Assembly: GCF_034932365.1 (NCBI RefSeq)
Contig: NZ_JAYGHR010000010.1
Coordinates: 1 to 64,000 of the forward strand
Source: Capilliphycus robustus
Lineage (GTDB): Bacteria; Cyanobacteriota; Cyanobacteriia; Cyanobacteriales; Microcoleaceae
Length of the DNA: 64,000 nucleotides
Direction of reading: 5' to 3'
The notes under the pieces are model-generated. The model made no database searches and was not told the DNA's origin. It saw nothing but the letters and a program-made list of their open reading frames with translations. Positions 45,687-55,285 of the stretch are shown here, one piece after another. Position 1 is the stretch's first letter. Every line of letters begins with the position of its first letter. The translations under genes and the position numbers were made by a program.

Positions 45687-48600
45687 ATGACGAACCCGCC
45701 CAACCCCAACACCGAAAATACTTCTCGTCCTCGTCGCCGTCTGCGTCGCATCTTGATTTGGGGAAGCGTGGGACTGGGAGTGACAACTATCGCTGTTGGA
45801 ACCGCAGCGACTTGGTTTGTCAAAAATCGGTTAGCCCCTATGGTGGGTGATATCGTCGGGGGTATTGTCCAACGTCCTGTGATTGTTGGGCCAGTTGAAC
45901 GGGTGACGCCTATCAGTATTCGCTTCGGTCGTTCTTTGATTCCTACGACTGATAATAACCCAAATAACGCTACAACAGAAGCGGTTGAAGTCGGGTTTTC
46001 GTTATTTTCGCTCTTGACTAACCCGACGGTTAAATTTGATATTACTTTAGTCAATGCGGATGTTTATCTGGAAGAAGATGCTTCGGGAGATTGGATTAGA
46101 ACTGAATTAAATTTAAAAGGTAATCCGCCTGTTGATATTGAATTTGGTACGGTGGGCGTGAGGAATGCTGATATTAATCTGAAACCTTATTCTGAAAATC
46201 GTTCGGCTGAAATTATTGCGCTGAATATTGAGCAAGCGGTTGTTAATATCAGTGAGGAAAATCAACGGATTAAAGGTCACTTGAATGGCAGTTTTGCTCA
46301 AGGGGGAACGTTTAATGTTAAAGCAAATGTTTATACTCCTGATAACAATATTGAAGGGAGATTGCAAGCGAATAATATCCCTGTATCGCAATTTTCCGGT
46401 TTAATTAAAAATCCCGATTTTGCTTTACAAGCAGGCCGTGTTGATGCCAATATTTTCGTCAATTTAGAAGATTCTAAGTTATCCAAAATTCAAGGTAGAG
46501 CTAGTCTTGATGATGTTCAAATTTTCACCGATCTAGAACAACCTGTACAACCGATTAATGCTCAATTTCGCTTTGCTGGAACTCAAGCTAGAATTGAAAG
46601 CTTGACAACGGGTTTAGGAGATATCGGGGTTAATATTGTCGGAACTGCGACGGCTAATCCTCAACTTGATTTGTTAAAAACAAAGTTAGATATTACCGCT
46701 AATATTGAACCGACTACTATTTCAACTCTTCTCGATATTGCTAAAAATGTCGCTGAAGAGCCGATTAATTTACCCGTGCCGATTTCGGGAGAAATTCAAA
46801 CGGGTATTAATTTAACCGGAACCGTTCAGAAACCTATCGTTTCGTTAGACATTAATACAACTGCACCGACGCAAGTTGATAAAATTACACTCGATTATTT
46901 AGCCACAAATTTACAAATAACGGCTTTAATTGATGAAAATTTTTCATTACAGTCCGATCCCAATATTATCGTTCAATCCCTACAAATTCAACCGTCAACT
47001 GGAGGAACAATTACCGGACAGGGAGAAGTGAAACTCACGGGATTAAAACAACTGATTACTGAAAGTCAAAAAATCATTGTCGAACCCCTAAATCAACCAA
47101 AAGAAAAAACACAACTTCCCCCAAAAATTCCGCCTCGCCCTCCCACTCAATCCCCACCGACACCGCCTATTTTACTTCCCGTTCCCCCAACACAAACCCC
47201 AGAAGAAAAAGCAGAAAAATCTCCGCTCAATCCCCAAATAAAACTCAATCTAGATATCGATAATGTTGGCTTAGATTCTTTAGCAGAATCCTATGGTATT
47301 GTTTCGCCTTTTCGTTGGGGTGAACTTTCAGCAGAAGCAGAAGTTTCAGGAACATTAGAAAAGTTTACAGGGGAAGCTAATTTTTCCTTACCCGCAGCAA
47401 CAACACCTATTTTTGGTCAAGCAAATTTAGATAAAAACCAACTCAATTCTACGATTCAAATTGCCGAAGGTAACGTTAATATAACCGCTCAAAGAAATCA
47501 ACAACAGCGATGGAATGCGAATATTAACGCCAGTCAAGTTTCACTCGAACCTTTAGTGAATGCGGGTTTACTATTTGCTGATTTAGAACCGAATCTCAAG
47601 TCAGATATTGCCAGCATTAATCTATCAGACGGACGATTAGATTTACAAGCCAATTTATTGGGAAGTTTAGAAAGCTTTGATCTTTCTACTATTCGCGGTG
47701 AAAGTGATATTCAAATCAATTTAGGCGGGAGTTTAATTAATGCAACCGCCCAACTCAGACAAGGTGAATTTGCAGCCGCTTTTGATACCGAACCCTTGGC
47801 ATTAACTCGAATTTTAAATGCAGGAATTACCCTGGCTAATCTTCCCGCCAATACTCAAACTCAAATTCAGGATTTCGACCTAAGAAACGGAACTGTACAA
47901 GCCGAAGGAACCGTTAGAGGAAACATTAATAACATCGATGAAATCATCGCTAGAGGCGAAGGATTAGTTAACCTGGGAAATACAGGTGGAGTCATCAAAG
48001 CGAGTGGGCGTTTGAGTGGAGATTTATTCCAAGCCGAAGTCGATACTTCAACCATCCCACTGAATCCTTTAATTGATTTAGGCTTACCTCTTGCTAATTT
48101 ATCACCCGATACAAACAATTCAATTCAAAATATCAATTTTAGCAACGGAACTCTAGAAGCACAAGCCCTATTTTCTGGTAATATTAACAATTTAACTCAG
48201 GTTACAGGCACCGCCAACAGTCAAATTAATTTAGGCAATTTAGGCGGAACCGTTGCAGCCCGAGGACAATTAACCGATGGTCAATTACAACTTAGCGTCA
48301 ATACTGATGCAATTCCCCTTGAACCTTTAATTGATGTTGGTTTACCCTTCGCTAATTTACAACCCGATTTAAAGGCAGAAATTCAAGAGATTAACCTCAG
48401 AAATGGAGAATTACAACTACAAGCTTCGGTTTCGGGAAACTTAAACAATATTGGTGAGTTAGAAAACCCGATATCTGCCATTACCGCTAAAATTGATAGT
48501 TTGGTAAACTTAGGACAAGAAGGTGGAAATGTCGCCGTCTCAGGTCAAGCAATAGCCGGACGTTGGCAAACCATTATTAATGCCGATCAAATCGCCTTAA

Positions 48601-51600
48601 ATCGGTTTTCTAATTTAGTAGAATCTCAAACTCAAGACCTTTTACAACCGCTACAACAACAGGGTTTAATTACCCAAGCTGAAGCAATGCCTTTATTGCG
48701 AGGATTACTCAATACTCGTTTAAGTGCGAGTGGTTCTTTAATCGAACTTAAACCGGAATTAGTTCAAGCGATGGGACAGTTAGAATTAACCGAACTTCCC
48801 ATTATTCGACAACCTTTAGAAGCAGCGTTTAATTGGAATGGTCAACGTTTAGAAATAGAAAAAGCTGAATCTCCACAATTTGGGGCGAATGGGTTTGTCG
48901 GGGTAGAATTTTCAGGAACCGGAGTTCCCCAACTCTCAAACCTCAACCTCAATGTCCGTCTGTCTGACTTTAATTTACAGTCTCCTGCGGTACAACGCTT
49001 ATTAGCAAATGTTCCCCCAGAAGTTGCCGGAGATTCACCTTTAATTGCAGGTTTAGTAAACTTTCAGGGGAAATTAACGGGATCATTGTCTACCTTACAA
49101 CTCGCCGGAGATTTAAGTTTAGAGAATTTAATTGTGCGAGAATTAGCATTTGATCCGATATTAGCCGGAAGCCTAAGCGCTGGATTAAATCAAGGGGTAA
49201 ATTTAGCCTTAGCAGGACAACAAGATCGCATTGAATTGGTTCTAAATAATCAATATTTACCCGAAAGTTTCCTGATTCAACAAGATGAAGCGATCGCTCA
49301 AGGAACCACCGTCGGCGAGAATTTATTAGTAACCCTAGAACAATTTCCCCTCAGCGTCCTCAGTTTAGCGCCCTTAGCCAATCAAGGCATTGGAGAAATT
49401 CGCGGTATTGCTTCAGCGAACCTCACCATTTCTCAGTTAGCCACCCTCAACCCCTCTCAAATTGGCGCCCAAGGCACGATAGCCGTAGAAGACCCCGCCC
49501 TCGGTTATATTGATTTAGACCGCTTCAGCGCCAATATTAGCCTGGCTAACGGACTCTTTCAGTTAACAGAGGGTCAACTCGGACTCGGAGAAACTCAGAT
49601 CTTAATTGCTGCTCGTGCTAATTTAGAAGCGATTATCGAAGATTTGCAAGCAGGTGTCACGTTATCCTCGGGCGCTAATACAGAAAGTCCTCCCGACTTT
49701 GAAGCCAAAATTGACATCCCCAACGGCACCTTACAGGATGTATTAGCTGCTTTAGAATTTTATAATCTTAGCGATCTGGTTCGAGGCATCAACACTCCCG
49801 AATATGGAACCGCAGCCGATGTTATTCCGGTTCCTGTGGGTTTACCTCCAGATGCAACCCTGACTCAACAATTGCGACGCTTTGAAGAAATTCAAGCGAT
49901 ATTGAGACGACAACTCCTAAAACAACAAGAAGAACCCCTACCGCCGTTAGAAGCGCTGCGAGGGAGTTTTACCGGAGAAATTGCGGTTCAAGGTTCCATC
50001 GCCTCTGGTGTGACTGCAACTGTCGCCCTTAATAATACAGGAGATTGGACTTGGGGGCGGTTTGAAGCCAATGAGTTTATTCTTAATGCCAGTTTAGATC
50101 CAGATAATGTGTTGCGGGTGTTGCCTTTGCAACTGACTTCCGAAGAAACGGTTTATGATTTTCGCGGACAATTTGCTTTAGATACACAGCTTCCTTCGGG
50201 ACAGTTTCGTGTTAAAAATATTCGTTTAGAACGACTGCAAGATGAATTAGAGAATTTTGTTGATCTCCCCAATATTGATGTTAATGGTCAGTTGAACTTT
50301 CGAGCGAATATTGCCGGAAGTTTAGCCAATCCCCAAGCGACGGGAGAATTTACTGTTGTTGAAGGAAGTTTTAACGCAGAACCGATCAAAGAAGCCCGAG
50401 GCAGTTTCAGTTACAATAACGCTCGTCTATTTTTAGGAAGTAATATTCTTCTAACTGAAAAAGATCCCATTCGGATAAAAGCTCAAGTTCCCTATCGTTT
50501 ACCCTTTGCAGAAGTATCGCCTGAAAGTAACCAACTGCGAGTACAGGTCGATATCCAAAATGAGGGGTTGAATATCATTAATCTACTGAACCCCGAAATT
50601 AGTTGGGTGCAAGGAACCGGATTAGTCGAGTTGAATATTAACGGGATTTTACAACAAGACGCTAATGGAGATATCGAACAAATTTCAATTCAACCGGAGG
50701 GATTATTAAAAATTCAAGATGGTATATTGAGTGTAGAAAGCCTCAAACAGTCGATTGTTGGACTCTCAGGAACCGCAACTTTTGTCGGCGATCGCATTCG
50801 GGTGAATGGAATTCAAGGTGAATTAGTCGGTGAGGCGGGAACAGGTAATATTCTCGTTCAAGGGATTTTACCGCTTATTTTACCCTTGGCTGATGAAGAT
50901 CCCGATGCCGAAAATCCCCTTCGCATTCAGTTAGAAAATTTGAAGGTTGATGTAGCAGAATTGTATGTTGGAGATGCGGCGGGAATTGTTAGAATTGGGG
51001 GTACTGCATTAAGACCGGAAATCGGTGGGGGAATTAACCTTTCAGATGGAATTGTGATTTTACCTGTCGCCGCCGCAGCATCAGGAGGCGCTGGGGGAGG
51101 ATTACCCGATACCGGGCCTGTTAGAATTAGTTTGGATAATTTTAGATTGACTTTAGCTGAAAATATTCAGATAGAAACTCCCCCCGTTAGTCAATTTTTG
51201 AGTGTTCCCATTGTTGACTTTTCAGCAGAGGGTACAATCACCGTTAATGGAGTTCTAGAAACTTTAGAAGATATTCGTCCGAGTGGTACAATCGAACTGA
51301 CAGGCGGCGCCCTGAACCTCTACACCAGCCGCTTTACTCTAGATCGGGGTTATCCCCAACAAGCAATTTTTGTCCCCTCGAAAGGGCTTGATCCGATTTT
51401 AGATTTACGACTGGTGACTCGCGTTGCTGAAACCACTCGTTTTCAAGCCCCAACTTCGGCGTTTTCTTCAGAGATTTCAGAAGGTCCGACTGCTACTAAT
51501 TTAGGAAGAGTCAGAACAATTCGGGTGACTGCATTGGTCAAAGGCCCAGCTTCTCAGATTAACGATATTGTACAGTTGCAAAGTTCTCCCTCCCGCTCTC

Positions 51601-51992
51601 AAACTCAATTAATCGCCTTGTTGGGGGGAAGTACATTTGAAGGAATTACAGGGGATAGTACCTTAATTTTAGCGAATATTGCCAGTGCGGGTATTTTCAA
51701 TCAAATTCAGCAAAATGTATTAGATGCAACCGGGTTGACGGAATTTCGGATTTATCCCGCTCGTATTTCTAAAAGTGGCGGTTCAACAGAGTCTTCGGCT
51801 TTGGGTTTAGGAATAGAAGTTGGTTTAGATGTTACGGATAATATTTCGGTTTCTCTCTCTCAAGTTTTAGCCGACGAGCAACCCACCCAGTTAGGGGTCA
51901 ATTATCGAGTGAATGATAACTTATTAATTCGGGGTGCAACGGGTTTGGGTAGTGAAAGTGAGATTCGTTTTGAGTATGAAATTCAGTTTTGA
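45687..51992 (+). CDS. TamB/TIC236-like translocation and assembly module protein
   Basis: 2101 residues. N-terminal membrane helix (about 18-40, RRILIWGSVGLGVTTIAVGTAATWF) is followed by AsmA/YicH-like repeats of beta strands, a proline-rich linker (about 471-511) and the DUF490 (TamB) C-terminal domain ending RFEYEIQF. Such proteins span the periplasm and help outer-membrane protein assembly or phospholipid movement; the chloroplast relative TIC236 links the envelope translocons. Between residues about 622 and 920 four units of about 86 residues repeat (LVNAGLLFADLEP, ILNAGITLANLPA, LIDLGLPLANLSP, LIDVGLPFANLQP), each leading to a LNNI-like segment. Single gene with a Pro-rich start. Confidence 0.9.
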   Translation: MTNPPNPNTENTSRPRRRLRRILIWGSVGLGVTTIAVGTAATWFVKNRLAPMVGDIVGGIVQRPVIVGPVERVTPISIRFGRSLIPTTDNNPNNATTEAVEVGFSLFSLLTNPTVKFDITLVNADVYLEEDASGDWIRTELNLKGNPPVDIEFGTVGVRNADINLKPYSENRSAEIIALNIEQAVVNISEENQRIKGHLNGSFAQGGTFNVKANVYTPDNNIEGRLQANNIPVSQFSGLIKNPDFALQAGRVDANIFVNLEDSKLSKIQGRASLDDVQIFTDLEQPVQPINAQFRFAGTQARIESLTTGLGDIGVNIVGTATANPQLDLLKTKLDITANIEPTTISTLLDIAKNVAEEPINLPVPISGEIQTGINLTGTVQKPIVSLDINTTAPTQVDKITLDYLATNLQITALIDENFSLQSDPNIIVQSLQIQPSTGGTITGQGEVKLTGLKQLITESQKIIVEPLNQPKEKTQLPPKIPPRPPTQSPPTPPILLPVPPTQTPEEKAEKSPLNPQIKLNLDIDNVGLDSLAESYGIVSPFRWGELSAEAEVSGTLEKFTGEANFSLPAATTPIFGQANLDKNQLNSTIQIAEGNVNITAQRNQQQRWNANINASQVSLEPLVNAGLLFADLEPNLKSDIASINLSDGRLDLQANLLGSLESFDLSTIRGESDIQINLGGSLINATAQLRQGEFAAAFDTEPLALTRILNAGITLANLPANTQTQIQDFDLRNGTVQAEGTVRGNINNIDEIIARGEGLVNLGNTGGVIKASGRLSGDLFQAEVDTSTIPLNPLIDLGLPLANLSPDTNNSIQNINFSNGTLEAQALFSGNINNLTQVTGTANSQINLGNLGGTVAARGQLTDGQLQLSVNTDAIPLEPLIDVGLPFANLQPDLKAEIQEINLRNGELQLQASVSGNLNNIGELENPISAITAKIDSLVNLGQEGGNVAVSGQAIAGRWQTIINADQIALNRFSNLVESQTQDLLQPLQQQGLITQAEAMPLLRGLLNTRLSASGSLIELKPELVQAMGQLELTELPIIRQPLEAAFNWNGQRLEIEKAESPQFGANGFVGVEFSGTGVPQLSNLNLNVRLSDFNLQSPAVQRLLANVPPEVAGDSPLIAGLVNFQGKLTGSLSTLQLAGDLSLENLIVRELAFDPILAGSLSAGLNQGVNLALAGQQDRIELVLNNQYLPESFLIQQDEAIAQGTTVGENLLVTLEQFPLSVLSLAPLANQGIGEIRGIASANLTISQLATLNPSQIGAQGTIAVEDPALGYIDLDRFSANISLANGLFQLTEGQLGLGETQILIAARANLEAIIEDLQAGVTLSSGANTESPPDFEAKIDIPNGTLQDVLAALEFYNLSDLVRGINTPEYGTAADVIPVPVGLPPDATLTQQLRRFEEIQAILRRQLLKQQEEPLPPLEALRGSFTGEIAVQGSIASGVTATVALNNTGDWTWGRFEANEFILNASLDPDNVLRVLPLQLTSEETVYDFRGQFALDTQLPSGQFRVKNIRLERLQDELENFVDLPNIDVNGQLNFRANIAGSLANPQATGEFTVVEGSFNAEPIKEARGSFSYNNARLFLGSNILLTEKDPIRIKAQVPYRLPFAEVSPESNQLRVQVDIQNEGLNIINLLNPEISWVQGTGLVELNINGILQQDANGDIEQISIQPEGLLKIQDGILSVESLKQSIVGLSGTATFVGDRIRVNGIQGELVGEAGTGNILVQGILPLILPLADEDPDAENPLRIQLENLKVDVAELYVGDAAGIVRIGGTALRPEIGGGINLSDGIVILPVAAAASGGAGGGLPDTGPVRISLDNFRLTLAENIQIETPPVSQFLSVPIVDFSAEGTITVNGVLETLEDIRPSGTIELTGGALNLYTSRFTLDRGYPQQAIFVPSKGLDPILDLRLVTRVAETTRFQAPTSAFSSEISEGPTATNLGRVRTIRVTALVKGPASQINDIVQLQSSPSRSQTQLIALLGGSTFEGITGDSTLILANIASAGIFNQIQQNVLDATGLTEFRIYPARISKSGGSTESSALGLGIEVGLDVTDNISVSLSQVLADEQPTQLGVNYRVNDNLLIRGATGLGSESEIRFEYEIQF

Positions 51993-52057
51993 TTCCGGGT
52001 TATACTGGGTTTAATACATCTCTAGAAGTCGGAAACAAAAATTTATAAGTAAAACTC

Positions 52058-52392
52058 ATGCAACAAGTTAATGATTCAACTGAACCAAAATATCGTAAAC
52101 AACAAGACAATAAATGTCCCGATTTTCTGTATTTTGATTTAGAATTTAAGGATACACCAACTGACAGACTGGAACAGACCGAACTCCCCCAAAAAAAGGA
52201 TTTATATCTAACTCTAAACTTTAATGAAGAATGGTTGGAACTACTCGGCGGAAAAGTTAAATATGGTCTTCGAGGGGGCGAGCTAAGATTGGAGTTGACC
52301 AATTGTAAGAGTCCTTACTCTGACCCATGTTTAAATGATGAGATGAAGCTGGTTACTGAACGAGAAGTGGAAACTAAACGGGGTGTTGAAAA
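52058..52392 (+). pseudogene. 5' fragment of an uncharacterised cyanobacterial gene
   Basis: The frame starting at ATG 52058 encodes MQQVNDSTEPKYRKQQDN and then YLTLNFNEEWLELLGGKVKYGLRGGELRLELTN, a segment I believe belongs to a larger family of cyanobacterial proteins with the pattern LLGGKVKYGLKGGELKLKL. The frame runs open to 52462, but its last 20 codons are shared with the tnpB element start. So the gene is broken by the element near 52393 and only its N-terminal part remains. Function unknown. Confidence 0.5.
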
Positions 52393-52393
52393 A

Positions 52394-53580
52394 AGTGGTA
52401 ACGTATCAAGAATGACCCAAACTTATGCAACGAGCCTTGAAAACAAAGCTAAAGCTGAATAACCGACAAAAAACCTTGATGGCGACCCACGCGGGTTACT
52501 CTAGATGGGTGTGGAACTGGGGTTTGGCGATGTGGAATGAAGCTTACAAAGAAGGATTAAAACCTTCGGCAAATAAGCTCAAGAAATTCTACACCAATCA
52601 TGTTAAGCCTTACTACCCCTGGATGAAAACCTTGTCCTCAAGGGCTTATCAGTTTGCCTTTATGCACTTAGGAGAAGCTTTCAGTCGCTTTTTTAAAGGC
52701 TTGGCTAAATATCCTAATTTCAAAAAAAAAGGCAGAAATGATAGCTTTACCCTTGATAATTCCGGTAAGATTATGCAATTTTCGGGAACTCGGTTAAAAT
52801 TACCGTTTATTGGATGGGTTAGCACCTATGAGCCGTTACCTGAAATCAACACAAAGCGAGTCACAATTAGTCGAGTAGCCGATGATTGGTACATATCGGT
52901 CGCTTATGAATTTGAACCTGAACACACTCTAAAATCTAGGGATTATTTAGGTGTTGATGTCGGTGTAAAAGTTCTAGCGACTTGTTCAGATGGGACTGTA
53001 TTTGAGAATCCTAGAGCCTATAAAAAGGCGGCCAAAAAGTTAGCACGACTTCAAAGAGAACTCTGTAGAAAACAAATCGGTTCAGCTAACAGGAAGAAAA
53101 CCCGACTCAAGTTAGCTAAAGCTCATCAACGTATCGCTAACATCCGAAAAGATGCAATTCACAAGCTAACCTCTTGGCTCTGCAAGAACCACGCAGTCAT
53201 TGGATTAGAGGATTTGAATGTTTCCGGTATGATGAAAAATCATAAGTTAGCGGGTGCTGTTGCTGATTCGGCTCTGTATGAAATTCGTCGTCAGATTGAG
53301 TACAAGGCTGACTGGTACGGATCAACTGTGGTGTTCGCTGATAGGTTTTATCCCAGTTCTAAAACTTGTTCAAACTGTGGGCATATTCAGCAAATGCCGC
53401 TCAAAGAACGAGTTTTCAAATGTGAGGCTTGCGGTATCATTCTTGATCGAGATTTAAACGCAAGCCTCAATTTAAAGCATTACGCCGAAGGCTATTCGGT
53501 TTGAGCCTGCGGATCGGGTGCTGCCGACAGTCCGAGATGAAGCAGGAACGGAACATTAATACGGTTTGTACCGCATTATG
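52394..53580 (+). mobile_element. tnpB-only IS200/IS605-type element
   Basis: Element surrounding the tnpB gene at 52425-53504. The left end has TGGTAACGTATCA about 30 bases before tnpB, similar to TGGTACAAAACGGTACTA before the copy at the window's end. The right end has CGGTTTGTACCG (53562-53573), a 4-bp stem, after a conserved non-coding stretch (CTGCGGATCGGGTGCTGCCGACAGTC and GAAGCAGGAACGGAAC) that would be the 3' part of the guide RNA. No tnpA is present. Boundaries are approximate. The element lies between gene fragments at 52058 and 53591. Confidence 0.6.
52425..53504 (+). CDS. tnpB: RNA-guided nuclease TnpB
   Basis: 359 residues, complete. RuvC-like residues Asp178 (LGVDVGVKV), Glu262 (IGLEDLNVSGM) and Asp341/Asp343 (DRDLNAS) are present, and the zinc finger has CSNC (315-318) and CEAC (333-336). 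TnpB uses a short RNA from the element's right end to cut the donor-joint and so keeps the element in the genome; the transposase TnpA must come from elsewhere. ATG start (MQRALKTKLKLNNRQK). The same subfamily as the partial copy at 63935, and different from the one at 56696. Confidence 0.92.
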   Translation: MQRALKTKLKLNNRQKTLMATHAGYSRWVWNWGLAMWNEAYKEGLKPSANKLKKFYTNHVKPYYPWMKTLSSRAYQFAFMHLGEAFSRFFKGLAKYPNFKKKGRNDSFTLDNSGKIMQFSGTRLKLPFIGWVSTYEPLPEINTKRVTISRVADDWYISVAYEFEPEHTLKSRDYLGVDVGVKVLATCSDGTVFENPRAYKKAAKKLARLQRELCRKQIGSANRKKTRLKLAKAHQRIANIRKDAIHKLTSWLCKNHAVIGLEDLNVSGMMKNHKLAGAVADSALYEIRRQIEYKADWYGSTVVFADRFYPSSKTCSNCGHIQQMPLKERVFKCEACGIILDRDLNASLNLKHYAEGYSV

Positions 53581-53590
53581 TCAGTTTTCG

Positions 53591-53713
53591 ATAGCAGCCA
53601 ACCTCAGTGATGCTCAGGTTCAAAATGCACGTTTTAGCAGTAATAGTCCGGGAATGACGGAAGAACTCAAACAAGATTTAATCAAGCGGGGAGCTATTTT
53701 TGATGGGGGTTAA
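53591..53713 (+). pseudogene. 3' fragment of a pentapeptide-repeat gene
   Basis: From about 53591 the frame reads SAANLSDAQVQNARFSSNSPGMTEELKQDLIKRGAIFDGG and stops at 53713. This is the typical C-terminus of cyanobacterial pentapeptide/repeat proteins (GMTEELKQDLIKRGAIF). It begins right after the element's right end, so it is a 3' remnant left when sequence upstream was lost or moved. It does not obviously belong to the same gene as the fragment at 52058. Confidence 0.6.
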
Positions 53714-53839
53714 AGAGATCGGGTTTTTGTACCAATACGCCCGTTAATATAAGAATTCCAACTGTGAAACTTGGATTTGTTTCTGGTATTTGTTGCTCTG
53801 ATACACTTGAAAGGTTAACCCAAAAGCCAAGATAACAAT

Positions 53840-54205
53840 ATGACTGAAATTATTCTAGATTCCGAACAAGAAAAGTTATTGCAGGAACAGTTAAAAACGG
53901 GGAAATATACAACTGCAAATCAGGTAATTACCGATGCTTTAAAAGCTTTGGCAGAAAAACAAAATCTTAATCAACCCCGTCAAATTATCACCCTGATTTC
54001 AGGAGAATCCGCACAACAGCTACTCGAAGAAAAACTAAAAAAAATGCGGGAAATTAAGCAAAATTATCAACCCGCTCCGCACAATCAAACTTTAGCCGAA
54101 GACTTTATAAATTTATGTCAAGAAACCCAAGCTTTACACGCCGATCATCCTTTAACCGATGAAGAAATAGCCGAAGAAATAGCGGCTTACCGGGGAGAAA
54201 AATGA
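53840..54205 (+). CDS. ribbon-helix-helix antitoxin of a PIN toxin
   Basis: 121 residues. The first 45 residues (TEIILDSEQEKLLQEQLKTGKYTTANQVITDALKAL) form a ParD/CopG-like DNA-binding head; the rest is an acidic helical tail ending DEEIAEEIAAYRGEK that would cover the toxin. It overlaps the toxin gene by 4 bases (ATGA), so the pair is translationally coupled and probably self-repressing. Confidence 0.85.
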   Translation: MTEIILDSEQEKLLQEQLKTGKYTTANQVITDALKALAEKQNLNQPRQIITLISGESAQQLLEEKLKKMREIKQNYQPAPHNQTLAEDFINLCQETQALHADHPLTDEEIAEEIAAYRGEK

Positions 54206-54606
54206 AAGTTGTTATCGATACTAATATTTTGGTATCTGCGGCTATCTCTGGAAGAAAACCCGAAGCTGTGATTAAATGGATTCTCAATCAACCGGATTTT
54301 GAATGGATGGTTTCCGAAGAAATTGTAGCAGAGTATCGGGAGGTATTAAATAGACCCAAGCTAAAATTAACAGAGGTTCAGAAAGAAAAATGGTTGAATT
54401 TAATTCGTCGTTCAACAACACTAATTGATGTCTCTATCGAAGTTGATTTTCCCCGAGATCAAAAAGATGCTAAGTTTATTGCTTGTGCGATCGCTGCCAA
54501 TGCAGATTTTTTAATTACAGGCGATCGCGATTTTACTGAAATTCAAAGCTTGGGGAATACCTTAATTATTTCGGTTTCAGTTTTTGCAGAATTAATGTTA
54601 ATTTAA
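54202..54606 (+). CDS. PIN-domain toxin (COG1569 type)
   Basis: 134 residues, complete. The PIN acidic residues are Asp6 in MKVVIDTNILVSA, the Glu in EEIVAEYREVL, and the aspartates in DQKDAKFIACA and GDRDF near the C-terminus. PIN toxins are RNases. The partner antitoxin is directly upstream with a 4-base overlap. The operon lies among gene remnants between TnpB elements, a usual place for such stabilisation pairs. Confidence 0.88.
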   Translation: MKVVIDTNILVSAAISGRKPEAVIKWILNQPDFEWMVSEEIVAEYREVLNRPKLKLTEVQKEKWLNLIRRSTTLIDVSIEVDFPRDQKDAKFIACAIAANADFLITGDRDFTEIQSLGNTLIISVSVFAELMLI

Positions 54607-54642
54607 CCAATACTATCAGTTCCGGTGTTGTTTGAATTCTAA

Positions 54643-54798
54643 TCAGGAATCAAAAACAACCGAGTTTTGAGTAATCCAAAGTTGAGCGCCAATTTCAGCA
54701 TTGGTTAGCCCTTGAGCCACTAATTCGGCAATTTGTAACTCTCGCCGAGTCAAACAAGCAGCTTGAGAAGAATTAAACTCTAAAGTTGGCGATCGCAT
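54643..54798 (-). pseudogene. LuxR-type helix-turn-helix fragment
   Basis: On the minus strand, an ATG at 54798 opens a 51-codon frame containing ACLTRRELQIAELVAQGL and TNAEIGAQLWITQNSVV, the first two-thirds of a LuxR/FixJ-type DNA-binding domain (usual LTxRExEVL...GxSNxEIAxxLxxSxxTVKxH). It stops where the recognition helix should continue (after QNSVV), so it cannot be a functional regulator. Very short; a scrap of a larger gene. Adjacent on the other strand is a DJ-1/PfpI scrap. Confidence 0.7.
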
Positions 54799-54800
54799 GA

Positions 54801-55105
54801 TTGCCAAACTCGCGGATAGATGAACGAGTAGTTGTTGATCGAGATCGAATTACTGGCGGAGGAGTAACAGCAGGAATTGATTTTGGATTAGTTGTTGTCT
54901 GTCAGCTTTGTGGTGTAGAAGTTGCACAAATGATTCAGCTTTTACTGCAATATGATCCTCAACCCCCTTCAATGCAGGTTCTCCAGAAATGGCGGGAGAG
55001 AAATTAGTAAAGCAAGTGAAGCAATTTGGACATAGCTTAATTCAACAGTCTCTTGAAACGACTCAACAGGTCGCTGCAAAATTAAAAGCAGATACTTATC
55101 TTTGA
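54801..55105 (+). pseudogene. frameshifted 3' remnant of a DJ-1/PfpI family gene
   Basis: The frame encodes VVVDRDRITGGGVTAGIDFGLVVVCQL and VEVAQMIQLLLQYDPQPP, the C-terminal part of DJ-1/PfpI (class I amidotransferase-like) proteins. After DPQPP the frame leaves the family, but the +2 frame continues it: PFNAGSPEMAGEKLVKQVKQFGHSLIQQSLE, ending at the stop 55103-55105. Adding one C in the run at 54960-54965 would restore the frame. The 5' half is absent. So it is a pseudogene. Confidence 0.75.
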
Positions 55106-55285
55106 AAAACAAATTGAGTAATATCATGTTCGATATAACAAAATCAATCAACCAGACGATATGAAGTATCCAATTGAGTATTCCATCATCTAATAAAGGG
55201 GTGAAGGCTATCAATTAGTCCCTCACCCCAAACCTAATTAACTCACAGAAATTTGAATGCCATCAAAACCTGCTAACGTGAAAAA

